From Paenibacillus sp. JZ16 (GTDB lineage: Bacteria; Bacillota; Bacilli; Paenibacillales; Paenibacillaceae), in NCBI RefSeq assembly GCF_015326965.1, contig NZ_CP017659.1, forward strand, positions 868,001-932,000: a stretch of DNA of 64,000 nucleotides, written 5' to 3'. The position numbers were made by a program, and so were the translations under genes. Below are positions 53,164-61,887 of the stretch, one piece after another (within the stretch, counting starts at the first letter, position 1; each line of letters starts with the position of its first letter). The notes below the pieces were generated by a model that was not told the origin of the DNA, searched no databases, and saw nothing but the letters and a program-made list of their open reading frames with translations.

Positions 53164-53511
53164 CGATTATTGACTCCTCCTCTCTTCGAATCAGGTCTAA
53201 GACGTGCATAAATAGAAACAGGTGGGAAAAATCTTTCTAGAATATAACACAAATAAAAATGATTATTGAGCAAAGATTTCAATAATTCAGATGCCTGATC
53301 TGTTATCTTTCAGTGGAAAAAAACAGGGTAGACAAATGTCTTCTCCTTAGTGGGTGAAATGTCCAGCCACCCGGAACAGCCGTCAATTTTTGTACATATG
53401 ACCCCCTCATTTAGAAACCACCTTCTATCCTTGAAGGCGGTTTCATTGTGTTACAGTTAAATGGTCCATAGGGATAGTTATTCCATTCAATCTGATAGAA
53501 GGGGTGTAATT
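53164..53511. promoter_or_regulatory. Divergent control region of L4
   Basis: About 350 bases between the kinase and lipoprotein genes. It holds the hairpin at 53414-53444 and the ribosome-binding site AAGGGG before 53512. No clear -35/-10 pair or CcpA site is seen; the YesN-type regulator most likely binds here. Confidence 0.4.
53414..53444 (+). promoter_or_regulatory. Stem-loop upstream of the L4 lipoprotein gene
   Basis: GAAACCACCTTC pairs with GAAGGCGGTTTC (one wobble) across TATCCTT. It lies about 70 bases before the lipoprotein start; only a short T-stretch follows. It may be a leader hairpin or the end of another transcript. Confidence 0.5.
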
Positions 53512-55212
53512 ATGAAAAACAAGTCAAAAACGTTAGCGCTATTACTTGCCTGCTTTCTCGTTCTAGGTGCTTGCAGCAATACAACTAATAACACGCCGGC
53601 TGCACCGGAGAAAAGCGCGGAATCAAGCGAACCCGCTGATCCATTTGGCCGCTACGAAGAACCTGTCCAGATCAGCATCAGCATTGAAATCGATCCCACC
53701 GATAATGAATTGCCGCCTGGCGACACGCCGCTGGACAATCAATATACTCGTCAGATTAAGGAAGCGCTTAATGTGGACGTCGATCATCAATTCGCTGCCT
53801 CCGGCCAGAATCTTCGCCAGAGAATTAGTCTCGCCATTGCAAGTAACGATTTGCCGGATGCTATGGTCGTCAATGCCGTTGAGCTGCGCCAACTGGTCGA
53901 AGCCGACCAAATTGCCGATCTTACTGAGGTGTATGAGCAATATGCATCCCCGGAGATAAAGACCATCATTGAAAACACCAACGGTGCTGCATTGGAGGCA
54001 GTTACATTCGACGGCAAAATCATGGCCCTTCCGGGTGTGCAGGCAAATGCCGACGGCATTCACCTCCTGTGGATCCGTCAGGACTGGCTGGATAAGCTGA
54101 ACCTTGAACCGCCAACCACGATGGCAGAACTTGAGGCCGTCGCCCGTGCTTTCGTCGAAGATGATCCGGATAGCAACGGTCAGCGCGATACGATTGGGAT
54201 CACTGGTCCGGAGAGTGGCGGTAAGCTGTATGCGAACTTCCTGGAGTCGAAGAACAATTTGTACGGTTTTGATGCCATTTTCTCCGCACACGACTCGTTC
54301 CCTGGATACTGGCTCGAGGGCGAGGATGGCAGCCCTGTGTACGGCTCAATTCTGCCGGAGACTCGCGAGGCGTTAGCTAGTTTAAGAGATTTGTATTCCA
54401 AGGGACTTATTGATCCTGAGATGGGTGTTCGTAACAAAGCGGATGAGCCCATTATCGCCGGAAAATCCGGAATGTTCTTTGCACCATGGTGGATGGCTTA
54501 CGGCCCGCTAACCAATGCCGTTAAAAATGATCCCGAAGCCAACTGGCAAGCTTATGCCCTGCCTTTGAATCAAAATGGCGAATTTAGACCACATGCTGCT
54601 ACACCTTCAACTGAGTTTGTGGTGGTTCGGAAAGATTACGAACATCCGGAAGTTCCGATGAAATTGCTAAACAATTTGTTTAAAAACGAACAAGAGAACA
54701 CCTTTGACCCAAGCAAAGGCGGTCCTGGTTACTATCCGCTCCGCGTGGTGTACGCTCCATCCGATGAAATTGAATTTACAGTCAGAGCCCTCCGTGATGT
54801 GCTGGCTGGAAATAAAACCGCAGAGGATTTTGCGGATAACAAAGCTTACAAATTGCTGCCTTCGGATATCGCAAGCATCAAGACGATCAAAAACGAGCCT
54901 TACGATTCTATGGATCTTTCAACATGGAACCCTGAAGCGAACTGGGGAGCATGGACACGAGCGTACTCCATGATGGTGGGCGGAAGGCCGCTGGTTGATA
55001 CCGAGTTTGAGGAGGTGCCCAGTCTTCTGTATGAGCAGACGCCATTAATGGAGAGCCGTTGGGTGAATCTCCGAAAGTTAGAGGATGAGACCTTCCTGCG
55101 CATCATTATGGGCGCGGCTCCACTGGAGACATTCGACTCCTTCGTCGAGAACTGGAAACGTCAAGGCGGCGACCAGATTACCCAGGAGGTTAAGGACGCA
55201 CTTGTGAAGTAA
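53512..55212 (+). CDS. Sugar ABC transporter substrate-binding lipoprotein (L4)
   Basis: A 566-residue solute-binding protein. MKNKSKTLALLLACFLVLGA precedes the lipobox cysteine (VLGAC). Mature features include WIRQDWLDKLNLEPPTTMAE and the ending RQGGDQITQEVKDALVK, as in L1 and L3. The ATG at 53512 has AAGGGG about 8 bases upstream. First gene of the plus-strand half of L4; its gene is followed by a 10-bp hairpin. Confidence 0.92.
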   Translation: MKNKSKTLALLLACFLVLGACSNTTNNTPAAPEKSAESSEPADPFGRYEEPVQISISIEIDPTDNELPPGDTPLDNQYTRQIKEALNVDVDHQFAASGQNLRQRISLAIASNDLPDAMVVNAVELRQLVEADQIADLTEVYEQYASPEIKTIIENTNGAALEAVTFDGKIMALPGVQANADGIHLLWIRQDWLDKLNLEPPTTMAELEAVARAFVEDDPDSNGQRDTIGITGPESGGKLYANFLESKNNLYGFDAIFSAHDSFPGYWLEGEDGSPVYGSILPETREALASLRDLYSKGLIDPEMGVRNKADEPIIAGKSGMFFAPWWMAYGPLTNAVKNDPEANWQAYALPLNQNGEFRPHAATPSTEFVVVRKDYEHPEVPMKLLNNLFKNEQENTFDPSKGGPGYYPLRVVYAPSDEIEFTVRALRDVLAGNKTAEDFADNKAYKLLPSDIASIKTIKNEPYDSMDLSTWNPEANWGAWTRAYSMMVGGRPLVDTEFEEVPSLLYEQTPLMESRWVNLRKLEDETFLRIIMGAAPLETFDSFVENWKRQGGDQITQEVKDALVK

Positions 55213-55239
55213 TCTTATGGCATATTACGAACCATATAA

Positions 55240-55271
55240 CCAGAGCTCCCAGCACCTGTCAGGAGCTCTGG
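55240..55271 (+). promoter_or_regulatory. Stem-loop after the L4 lipoprotein gene
   Basis: CCAGAGCTCC (55240-55249) pairs perfectly with GGAGCTCTGG (55262-55271), between the lipoprotein stop and the LplB start. No T-run follows; it probably stabilises the lipoprotein message. Confidence 0.65.
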
Positions 55272-55308
55272 AACATTCGAAGTAGGATTCGGGGAAAGGA
55301 GTGCTGTC

Positions 55309-56198
55309 ATGCGAATGAAAGGTTTCGCCAAACATTATTATCTGATGCTGATCCCGGGATTTCTATGGCTGTTCGTCTTCAGCATCGTTCCGATGTTCGG
55401 TATCATCATTTCGTTCCAATATTTTAATCCAGGCAAAGGAATCCTGGGCTCGGATTGGGCGGGACTTGAGCACTTCAAGTATATGTTTTTGCTGAAGGAT
55501 ACACAGGAAGTCTTCATGAATACGCTTGTCATCGCGTCCATGAAGATTGTCGCCAATCTGATTGCGCCTCTGCTGTTTGCACTGATGCTCAATGAGCTGC
55601 GTCTGATGATTCTCAGACGCTGGATTCAGACCATTGTCTATCTGCCTCACTTTTTATCCTGGGTTATTCTGGGGGCATTGTACTAGATCTATTCTCCTAT
55701 AATGGACCCGTTAATCAACTGACTGCTTTGTTCGGATTCCAGCCCAAACTGTTCTTTGCCGATTCCCAGCTGTTTCCGTTCCTCGTAGTCGGCAGTGACG
55801 TCTGGAAGGAATTCGGTTTTGGTACCATTATCTATCTTGCCGCGCTTACCGGTATCAACCCGGCACTGTACGAAGCTGCCAACATCGATGGCGCAGGACG
55901 CTGGAGAAGTCTCTGGCATATCACGCTGCCCGGGATCCGCACGACAGCCGTATTGCTTACGGTACTCAGCTTGGGTAATGTGCTTAACGCGGGCTTCGAC
56001 CAGATCTTCAATCTGTACAACCCGCTCGTCTATTCTACAGGTGATATTATTGACACCTGGGTCTATCGTACAGGTTTGCTCAACCTCCAATATGAACTTG
56101 CGACCGCCGTCGGCCTGTTGAAGTCCGTTGTGGGCTTCCTGCTGATATCCGTCTCGTATTATCTGGCTTACCGTTTTGTTAACTATCGCATATTCTAA
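55309..56198 (+). pseudogene. CUT1 sugar ABC transporter permease, LplB type, one-base frameshift (L4)
   Basis: LplB-type permease split into two frames. The first part runs from MRMKGFAKHYYLMLIPGFLW to LPHFLSWVILGALY and meets a stop at 55684. The second frame continues the protein as GGIVLDLFSYNGPVNQLTAL to the normal end at 56198, with the EAA loop YEAANIDGAGRWRSLWHITL. The break lies in a run of five Gs (55671-55675); one more G would give a 296-residue protein with ILGGIVLD, as in L1 and L3. AAGGAG precedes the start. Without it the L4 importer cannot work, unless the run varies or the base was missed in sequencing. Confidence 0.88.
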
Positions 56199-56262
56199 GG
56201 ATTCATCCTGATGAAAGCTATGTAAACTCATACCATTCCAACTTGAGTAGGAGGTGCTGACC

Positions 56263-57153
56263 GTGGTCAGAGACCGGACGTTCGGCAACCGTGTGACGGA
56301 TATTATACTGATTGTAGTCCTGATAGGCATTACTTTGTCATGCGTCCTGCCGATCTGGTACACGCTCTCCCTTTCGCTTAGCTCCAACTCTGCCGCTGCG
56401 GCCGGTAAGGTCTGGCTATGGCCAGTCGATTTCAATCTCAACGCATATAACCAGATTCTCAATGACAATCAGTTCTTCCGGTCCTTCTGGACATCGACCG
56501 AGCGAGTGCTGCTGGGGGTTATTCTCAATTTTATCATGGTTGTGCTCATGTCTTACCCGCTCTCGCGGACAGCGAGAGAATTCAAGGGGCGCAATGTGTT
56601 CATGTGGATTCTCATTTTCACGATGTTGTTCAACGGCGGTCTGATCCCCCTATATCTGACGGTCAAAGAGCTCAACATGCTGAACAGCATCTGGGCACTT
56701 GTCCTGGTCGGCGGCGCGCAGACACTCGTCTTCAATGTTATCCTCACGATGAACTTCTTCCGCAACCTGCCCAAGGAGTTGGATGAAGCCGCCCTTGTCG
56801 ACGGCGCGGGACCATGGTACATCCTGTTCAAGATCTACATCCCTCTGGCCGTGCCGGTGCTGGCGACCGTCTCGCTGTTCAGTATCGTGTATCACTGGAA
56901 TGAATTCTTGTACGGTCTGATCTTCATGTCCCGTGAGCAATTCTATCCACTCCAGACGTATATCCAGCAGCTCGTCGTCTCGGTCGATCCATCGACGATG
57001 TCCGAGGACCAGTACCGTCGCTTGTCGGAGTTGTCCAACCGGACACTCGATGCCGCCAAAATCTTCATCGCGATGCTGCCCGTCCTTATCGTTTATCCCT
57101 TCCTTCAGCGCTTCTTCATCCACGGGATTACGCTGGGGTCGGTTAAAGAGTAA
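56263..57153 (+). CDS. CUT1 sugar ABC transporter permease, LplC/YtcP type (L4)
   Basis: A 296-residue permease with six helices. The start is a GTG at 56263 with AGGAGG 8 bases upstream (a GTG three codons earlier would overlap the ribosome-binding site). VRDRTFGNRVTDIILIVVLI begins the protein; SSNSAAAAGKVWLWPVDFNL follows the first helix. The EAA loop is DEAALVDGAGPWYILFKIYI and the end is FLQRFFIHGITLGSVKE. It closes L4, followed by a strong terminator. Confidence 0.92.
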   Translation: MVRDRTFGNRVTDIILIVVLIGITLSCVLPIWYTLSLSLSSNSAAAAGKVWLWPVDFNLNAYNQILNDNQFFRSFWTSTERVLLGVILNFIMVVLMSYPLSRTAREFKGRNVFMWILIFTMLFNGGLIPLYLTVKELNMLNSIWALVLVGGAQTLVFNVILTMNFFRNLPKELDEAALVDGAGPWYILFKIYIPLAVPVLATVSLFSIVYHWNEFLYGLIFMSREQFYPLQTYIQQLVVSVDPSTMSEDQYRRLSELSNRTLDAAKIFIAMLPVLIVYPFLQRFFIHGITLGSVKE

Positions 57154-57228
57154 ATCACCCACCAGGGCAACAAGTTTCAGAGATCCATACCATTTTCTTA
57201 ACCTTTATAATAAAACATATTGTAAATA

Positions 57229-57275
57229 GGGGCCGTCCCAAACGATCTTAGATCTTGAGAAACGGCCCCTTTTTA
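57229..57275 (+). terminator. Rho-independent terminator of L4
   Basis: GGGGCCGT (57229-57236) pairs with ACGGCCCC (57262-57269), followed by TTTTTA. It lies 76 bases after the LplC stop. The rest of 57154-57456 shows no gene. Confidence 0.8.
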
Positions 57276-57456
57276 CTGTTGCTTCGTGTATAAAAAACTC
57301 TAATATAATGGGACCATGAGCTTATCTGCCTTCCTCTTTAACACGCATGCCGTATTGATGGGTTAAGGCATATGGTGTTATCTAAAGGAGTCTGTTCTCT
57401 GTTCCCTGGTAATCATCCTTCCCCGTAACTTGGGTATCAAAATTATAGTAACAAAA

Positions 57457-57837
57457 TTACTTCGCTGCAACGGCTTCGATCTCAACAAGCAAATCAGGTG
57501 ATGCAAGGGCTTTAACAATAACTAACGTCGTCGCCGGGGGAGGAGTCGGCAAGGCCCCTGCTCCAGCCTCCATGAAGGCACCCAGTTGATTTTCATCCGT
57601 TAAATAGATTGTGGATTTCACGATGTCGTTGGCATCCATATTCGCACCTGCAAGAACTTTGTATAAATTATGGATCGCCAATTCCGTTTGTTGCCGAATA
57701 CCTACACCGGGAATTCCATCCGGACCTACACCTACTTGACCTGAGATGAACAGCATTTGTTGGAATGATGTAACCTCTACTCCGTGGTGATAAATGTCCG
57801 AGGAAACCATACCTGGAGGGTTGAATTTTCTTAGCAT
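57457..57837 (-). CDS. RidA family protein
   Basis: A 126-residue enamine/imine deaminase-type protein. MLFISGQVGVGPDGIPGVGI, LYKVLAGANMDANDIVKSTI and the ending TLVIVKALASPDLLVEIEAV are typical. In the RidA proper group an arginine near residue 105 binds the substrate carboxylate; in this protein that position is in the TTLVIVKAL stretch and no arginine is seen, so it belongs to another Rid subgroup. The ATG at 57837 has AAAGGAG about 9 bases upstream. It follows the AraC gene by 38 bases in one operon. Confidence 0.85.
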   Translation of the reverse strand: MLRKFNPPGMVSSDIYHHGVEVTSFQQMLFISGQVGVGPDGIPGVGIRQQTELAIHNLYKVLAGANMDANDIVKSTIYLTDENQLGAFMEAGAGALPTPPPATTLVIVKALASPDLLVEIEAVAAK

Positions 57838-57875
57838 CTTTCCCATCTCCTTTATTAGCATATCGGGATTCGTGT

Positions 57876-58790
57876 TCAAAGTCGGATGCAGGCATTAGAT
57901 TTTCTAACGGCGAACCACAGTTCAACAGTGTGAAGGCCGCCTCTTTCACCACAAAGTTGCATTTCCATTTCATCCACCTGCTCATAGCCTGACGTCGGGA
58001 GCCATTCCGCATAAAATCGTCGATACAACGTCTCAATGGTTTCACCAAATGCATCCGAAGCAATCGGTTCGGAAGGGAAGATGGCCCATGTTTGTGCGGG
58101 AATCGTTATGGTTGAATACCCTTTTATGTTGCTGGTTGCGCTCTTAAAGGAACACAACATATAAGGAAACGTGTCGTTTCCTGTTTTTTTATAACTGCAA
58201 ATTCCATGTACTTTATTTGAATCTTGGCTTACAAAACGGGGCAAGTCGCCGGCGTTACAAGCAAGTCTCTCAACTTCGCCATTGGCGTGGGATTGCTGCC
58301 AGAATTGTGCCGGCGTGCTCGGTGTATCACCACTTTCATCACTTTGAAAAACTCGTTCAATACCGAAAACTTCGAATGATTCCTTCGTTTCAATACGATA
58401 ATTCACCGCATCCACCCCCTTAATCGTAATCAGGAATGAGAGGCGTGGATAGGCTTTAAGAGCAATTCCGTCTTGGCGAGCCATTGCCGGCGTGATCCCA
58501 TGAAGCGATTGAAATGCCCGCGCGAATGAAACCGGAGACTCGTAACCGTATTTTATGGCGATATCGATCACTCTAATTGCTTTGTTATTTTGCAATTCGA
58601 GCGCGGCAAGAGTGAGCTTTCTGCGCCGAATATACTCTGCCAGCGTTACATTAGTAATGAATGAGAACATCCTCTGGAACTGATGAGATGAGCAGCATGC
58701 TCTACGAGCAACTTCACTCAGTTCAATCTCTCCAGCTAAGTTTAATTCGATATAGTCCATCGCCCGATTCATCCGTTCAAGCCATTCCAT
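57876..58790 (-). CDS. AraC family regulator with GyrI-like effector-binding domain, paralogue B
   Basis: A 304-residue regulator. Helix-turn-helices: IELSEVARRACCSSHQFQRM and RVIDIAIKYGYESPVSFARA, then GITPAMARQDG; the effector-binding domain is at the C-terminus (KAYPRLSFLITIKGVDAVNY to TVELWFAVRKSNACIRL). AGGAGG lies 6 bases before the ATG at 58790; the frame is open 34 codons further. It is a close paralogue of the protein at 47272 and the source-like sequence of the relic at 39758. It shares an operon with a RidA gene. Confidence 0.9.
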   Translation of the reverse strand: MEWLERMNRAMDYIELNLAGEIELSEVARRACCSSHQFQRMFSFITNVTLAEYIRRRKLTLAALELQNNKAIRVIDIAIKYGYESPVSFARAFQSLHGITPAMARQDGIALKAYPRLSFLITIKGVDAVNYRIETKESFEVFGIERVFQSDESGDTPSTPAQFWQQSHANGEVERLACNAGDLPRFVSQDSNKVHGICSYKKTGNDTFPYMLCSFKSATSNIKGYSTITIPAQTWAIFPSEPIASDAFGETIETLYRRFYAEWLPTSGYEQVDEMEMQLCGERGGLHTVELWFAVRKSNACIRL

Positions 58791-59021
58791 CAGATTCCTC
58801 CTCTCGACAAAAGTATAATATCCCGACAATTTCGTACCGCAACTATTTGTGCACAAATTAGTTGCATCTTCTTGGACAATGTTAATGTACATTCATTGTA
58901 GTACAAAGCCGAGCATGGACAGCGCCATCAAGGGAGCCGTTACAAATATTTTCGTTTAATACTCGCATTATCCTGCCCGTTAGCTTAATGAAATGTCTGG
59001 CGCCGAAATGCTATCTCACAA
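58791..59021. other. Intergenic region with a trace of the dispersed repeat
   Basis: Holds the AraC promoter on the minus strand. CCTGCCCGTTAGCTTAATGA at about 58972 matches the left part of the degenerate repeat at 17661. Confidence 0.35.
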
Positions 59022-59060
59022 GAAAAAAAGGGCCCCGCTCGGCATAGCCGACTGCGGAGA
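59022..59060 (-). terminator. Rho-independent terminator of L5
   Basis: CCGCTCGGC pairs with GCCGACTGCGG (one bulge or mismatch), and TTTTTTTC follows on the minus strand. It is 20 bases after the lipoprotein stop at 59081. Confidence 0.8.
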
Positions 59061-59080
59061 ACCCCCTAACGATTCAGCAT

Positions 59081-60796
59081 TTACTTTTTCGCTTCCAAAG
59101 CTTTTTGGTAGATTTCAAGGTATTGGGTTAGTTGGAGTCCGTCTAATCCCTTGACGTAGGCGTCCCATTCCTTATTGATGTCTTTAGATCCGGTAATAAA
59201 TTGAGCCATGTTGGACTTCACGTAATCGATCAACGCAGTCTTGATTTGCGCCGCGATCTCCGCGTCTTCCAGCGCAATAAAAACGCCATTTGGGTATTGC
59301 TCCTTGGAATGGAACGGCTCATATTCCTTGGATACCTGATTCAGCCGCGTCCCATATCCATCCGGTGCCAGCGGATCTTGCGGTGCGGTCCAGGAAGCTC
59401 GATACGCATAAGTTCTTAAAGAAGGCCCGATCTGTTCCCATCCGTCATTATGCGTTGGCTTCTTGTCCGTTTTCGGAATCGACGTATATTTCGCTTGATT
59501 TCCGTTAATATCCAGTTCTCCGTCTTGTGCCTTTCGCCAACCTTTGTCTTCCGGTCCGTTCTCCTGCAGCAGAATTGCTTCTTCGGTGTAAAGGTAGTCC
59601 GCGAGGCGGATCGCTGCAATCTGCTGGTCGTTGGTCGCTTTATTCGTAATGGCAAACTGGGAATTACCAATGCCGGCAAAATTCAGGGTTTGCTGAACGC
59701 CGCCGGGCCCTTTTAGAGGTGGAACCACGACGTAATCCTTATGCCGCGGCGCTTTATCATCCATGCTGTAGGCATAACTGATCAGCGCGGTAGACAAAGC
59801 TCCCATAACGTTGTCTGGTTCCCGGTTGGCCATTTGCTGAACCGCGTCAGCGTTTTGTGTAAAGGCCGCCGGATCAATCAATCCCTCTTTGTATAACTTG
59901 TTTAAGTAAATCAACCCTTGCTTCCATTCATCCTTATTTGCCGTAAAATCAACCTTGCCGTCAATGACCCTTAGGAAGGTGCCCGCATTCTTCTCGGTAT
60001 AATCATCTAAAATAAAGGAGTTCATCAGAAATGCCGAAACGTTTCCCGCCCACATCTCATCTGATCCCGAAAGCGGGAGTTCGTCGACCTTGCCGTTTCC
60101 ATTCGGGTCCTTTTCCTTAAAAGCCTTCAGGACATTGTAAAACTCTTCTGTGGTGGTAGGAACGGATAGTCCCAGCTGATCGAGCCATTTCTTGTTGATC
60201 CACATTTTCAATGCGTTATCGCAGTGATAACATTCATTTACTTGAGGAAGGGCGTAAATATTGCCATCGGGGGCCGTTATCGAATCCTTCATATATGGGA
60301 TATCCTGCATTGCCTTCTTTATATTCGGCGCGTATTGTTCGATCAGGTCGTTCAACGGGATAAACACGCCTTGCGATCCATACTTCATCTGTTCTTCCTT
60401 GGAGAGGTCCCCATGCAGGATGACTTCCGGGTAGTCTCCACTGGCGAGCATTAGCTGTTTGCGATCCTTCAAGGCATTGTTCGGAACCAGATCCCAATCG
60501 ATTTTGATGTTCGTTTTCTCTTCCAGGAACACGGTAAAGGCATTGGTTTTCATATCCTCGATGGTCGGAAACTGCGGCGCAAACATTCTTATCGTCATCG
60601 GCTGCTTCACAATCGGATAGGTGCCGACCTCTGTAAACAATTCACTTTGTTCCGAAGGCGATTCCGCCCCTGTCTCACCAGCAGCAGCGTCCGGGTTCTC
60701 CGGATTGGAGGATCCTCCACAGGCACTCAGCAGCATCGTCAAGGTCAACATACTGATTAACAACGCGATTAAAGACTTCGTCCACCCTTTGCGCAT
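59081..60796 (-). CDS. Sugar ABC transporter substrate-binding lipoprotein (L5)
   Basis: A 571-residue solute-binding protein. MRKGWTKSLIALLISMLTLT then MLLSACGG gives signal peptide and lipobox. A linker (SSNPENPDAAAGETGAESPS) precedes the binding domain, which includes KMWINKKWLDQLGLSVPTTT and the ending KEWDAYVKGLDGLQLTQYLE. The ATG at 60796 has GGGGGAG 8 bases upstream; an open frame of 39 more codons upstream overlaps the permease gene and is not used. Last gene of L5. It is unlike the L1/L3/L4 proteins in its end, so it belongs to another subgroup. Confidence 0.92.
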   Translation of the reverse strand: MRKGWTKSLIALLISMLTLTMLLSACGGSSNPENPDAAAGETGAESPSEQSELFTEVGTYPIVKQPMTIRMFAPQFPTIEDMKTNAFTVFLEEKTNIKIDWDLVPNNALKDRKQLMLASGDYPEVILHGDLSKEEQMKYGSQGVFIPLNDLIEQYAPNIKKAMQDIPYMKDSITAPDGNIYALPQVNECYHCDNALKMWINKKWLDQLGLSVPTTTEEFYNVLKAFKEKDPNGNGKVDELPLSGSDEMWAGNVSAFLMNSFILDDYTEKNAGTFLRVIDGKVDFTANKDEWKQGLIYLNKLYKEGLIDPAAFTQNADAVQQMANREPDNVMGALSTALISYAYSMDDKAPRHKDYVVVPPLKGPGGVQQTLNFAGIGNSQFAITNKATNDQQIAAIRLADYLYTEEAILLQENGPEDKGWRKAQDGELDINGNQAKYTSIPKTDKKPTHNDGWEQIGPSLRTYAYRASWTAPQDPLAPDGYGTRLNQVSKEYEPFHSKEQYPNGVFIALEDAEIAAQIKTALIDYVKSNMAQFITGSKDINKEWDAYVKGLDGLQLTQYLEIYQKALEAKK

Positions 60797-60913
60797 CAAA
60801 ACAACTCCCCCATTCTTTTTCATGTTATTCCTGATCACAATCAGTAAACTTCCAATCACCCGTATCTTCCTTGAATAAAAGACCGCACCACCTCCCTTAA
60901 GCTGGGTTCCCAC

Positions 60914-61816
60914 TTATCCTTTCAAGGAACCGATCATGACTCCTTTGACAAAGTGCTTCTGAACAAACGGATAAATGATCAGTACCGGTGCACTCGCGAC
61001 CACGATCAGTGAATATTTTAATAGATCCTTCAGTCCTTGCTGCGCCTGCACCTGATCCACATTGGCCATCATCGACGGATCCACCGTGTTCAGAATCAAG
61101 ACGTTGCGCAGAATGATTTGCAGCGGGAACAAGTCCGGAGATCTCAGGAAGATCAAGGCGTCAAAATATGCATTCCAATGTCCAACTGCGTACATGAGCG
61201 TCATGACGGCAATAATCGGTTTGGACAAAGGCAGGACGATGCTGAGAATGAACCGGATATCGCTGCATCCGTCCAGCTCCGCCGCTTCGGACAGTTCATC
61301 CGGGATGGTCGTCTGGAAGAAGGTGCGGGCAACGATAACCTGGATCACGCCCATGGCTCCCGGCAGAATCATCGCCCAACGGGTGTCGAGCAGCTGAAGA
61401 TCCTTCACCAGGAGATAGTACGGGATCAACCCCCCGTCGAACATCATGGTAATAACCAGCACAATCATAAAGAAATGTCGGCCGTACAGCGTCCGCTTGG
61501 CAAGCGGATATCCAAACATGATTGTCAGTGACACGTTGATCGCCGTCCCTACGACCGTATAGAACAAGGAGTTCATATAGCCGACGCCGATCTGCGGGTT
61601 CTGGAATACCGCCTTGTATCCATCCAATGTAAAATCGACTGGGAAGAGCCATACCTTTCCGGACACGACGGCCTGCGGCGAGCTTACGGATGAGCTGAGA
61701 ATATAAATCAATGGCACGGCCACGATGATAAGAATCAAGGTCAGGAAAGCATAGATCAAAGCGACAAACATGCGGTCCCCCCGGGATTCCCGTATAGCGG
61801 TTGTTGTTTTGGGCAT
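60914..61816 (-). CDS. CUT1 sugar ABC transporter permease, LplC/YtcP type (L5)
   Basis: A 300-residue permease. After MPKTTTAIRESRGDRMFVAL comes the first helix; SSSVSSPQAVVSGKVWLFPV follows it. The EAA loop is SEAAELDGCSDIRFILSIVL, with cysteine where most copies have alanine, and the end is FVQKHFVKGVMIGSLKG. AAGGAGGG lies upstream. It lies between LplB (71 bases upstream) and the lipoprotein gene (117 bases downstream). Confidence 0.92.
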   Translation of the reverse strand: MPKTTTAIRESRGDRMFVALIYAFLTLILIIVAVPLIYILSSSVSSPQAVVSGKVWLFPVDFTLDGYKAVFQNPQIGVGYMNSLFYTVVGTAINVSLTIMFGYPLAKRTLYGRHFFMIVLVITMMFDGGLIPYYLLVKDLQLLDTRWAMILPGAMGVIQVIVARTFFQTTIPDELSEAAELDGCSDIRFILSIVLPLSKPIIAVMTLMYAVGHWNAYFDALIFLRSPDLFPLQIILRNVLILNTVDPSMMANVDQVQAQQGLKDLLKYSLIVVASAPVLIIYPFVQKHFVKGVMIGSLKG

Positions 61817-61887
61817 TTTGTTCCCTCCTTGGCACCTTTTTCATTTAGGTATGGTTTCAGTCGGCCTCGGCGACGAATTCATTCGAC

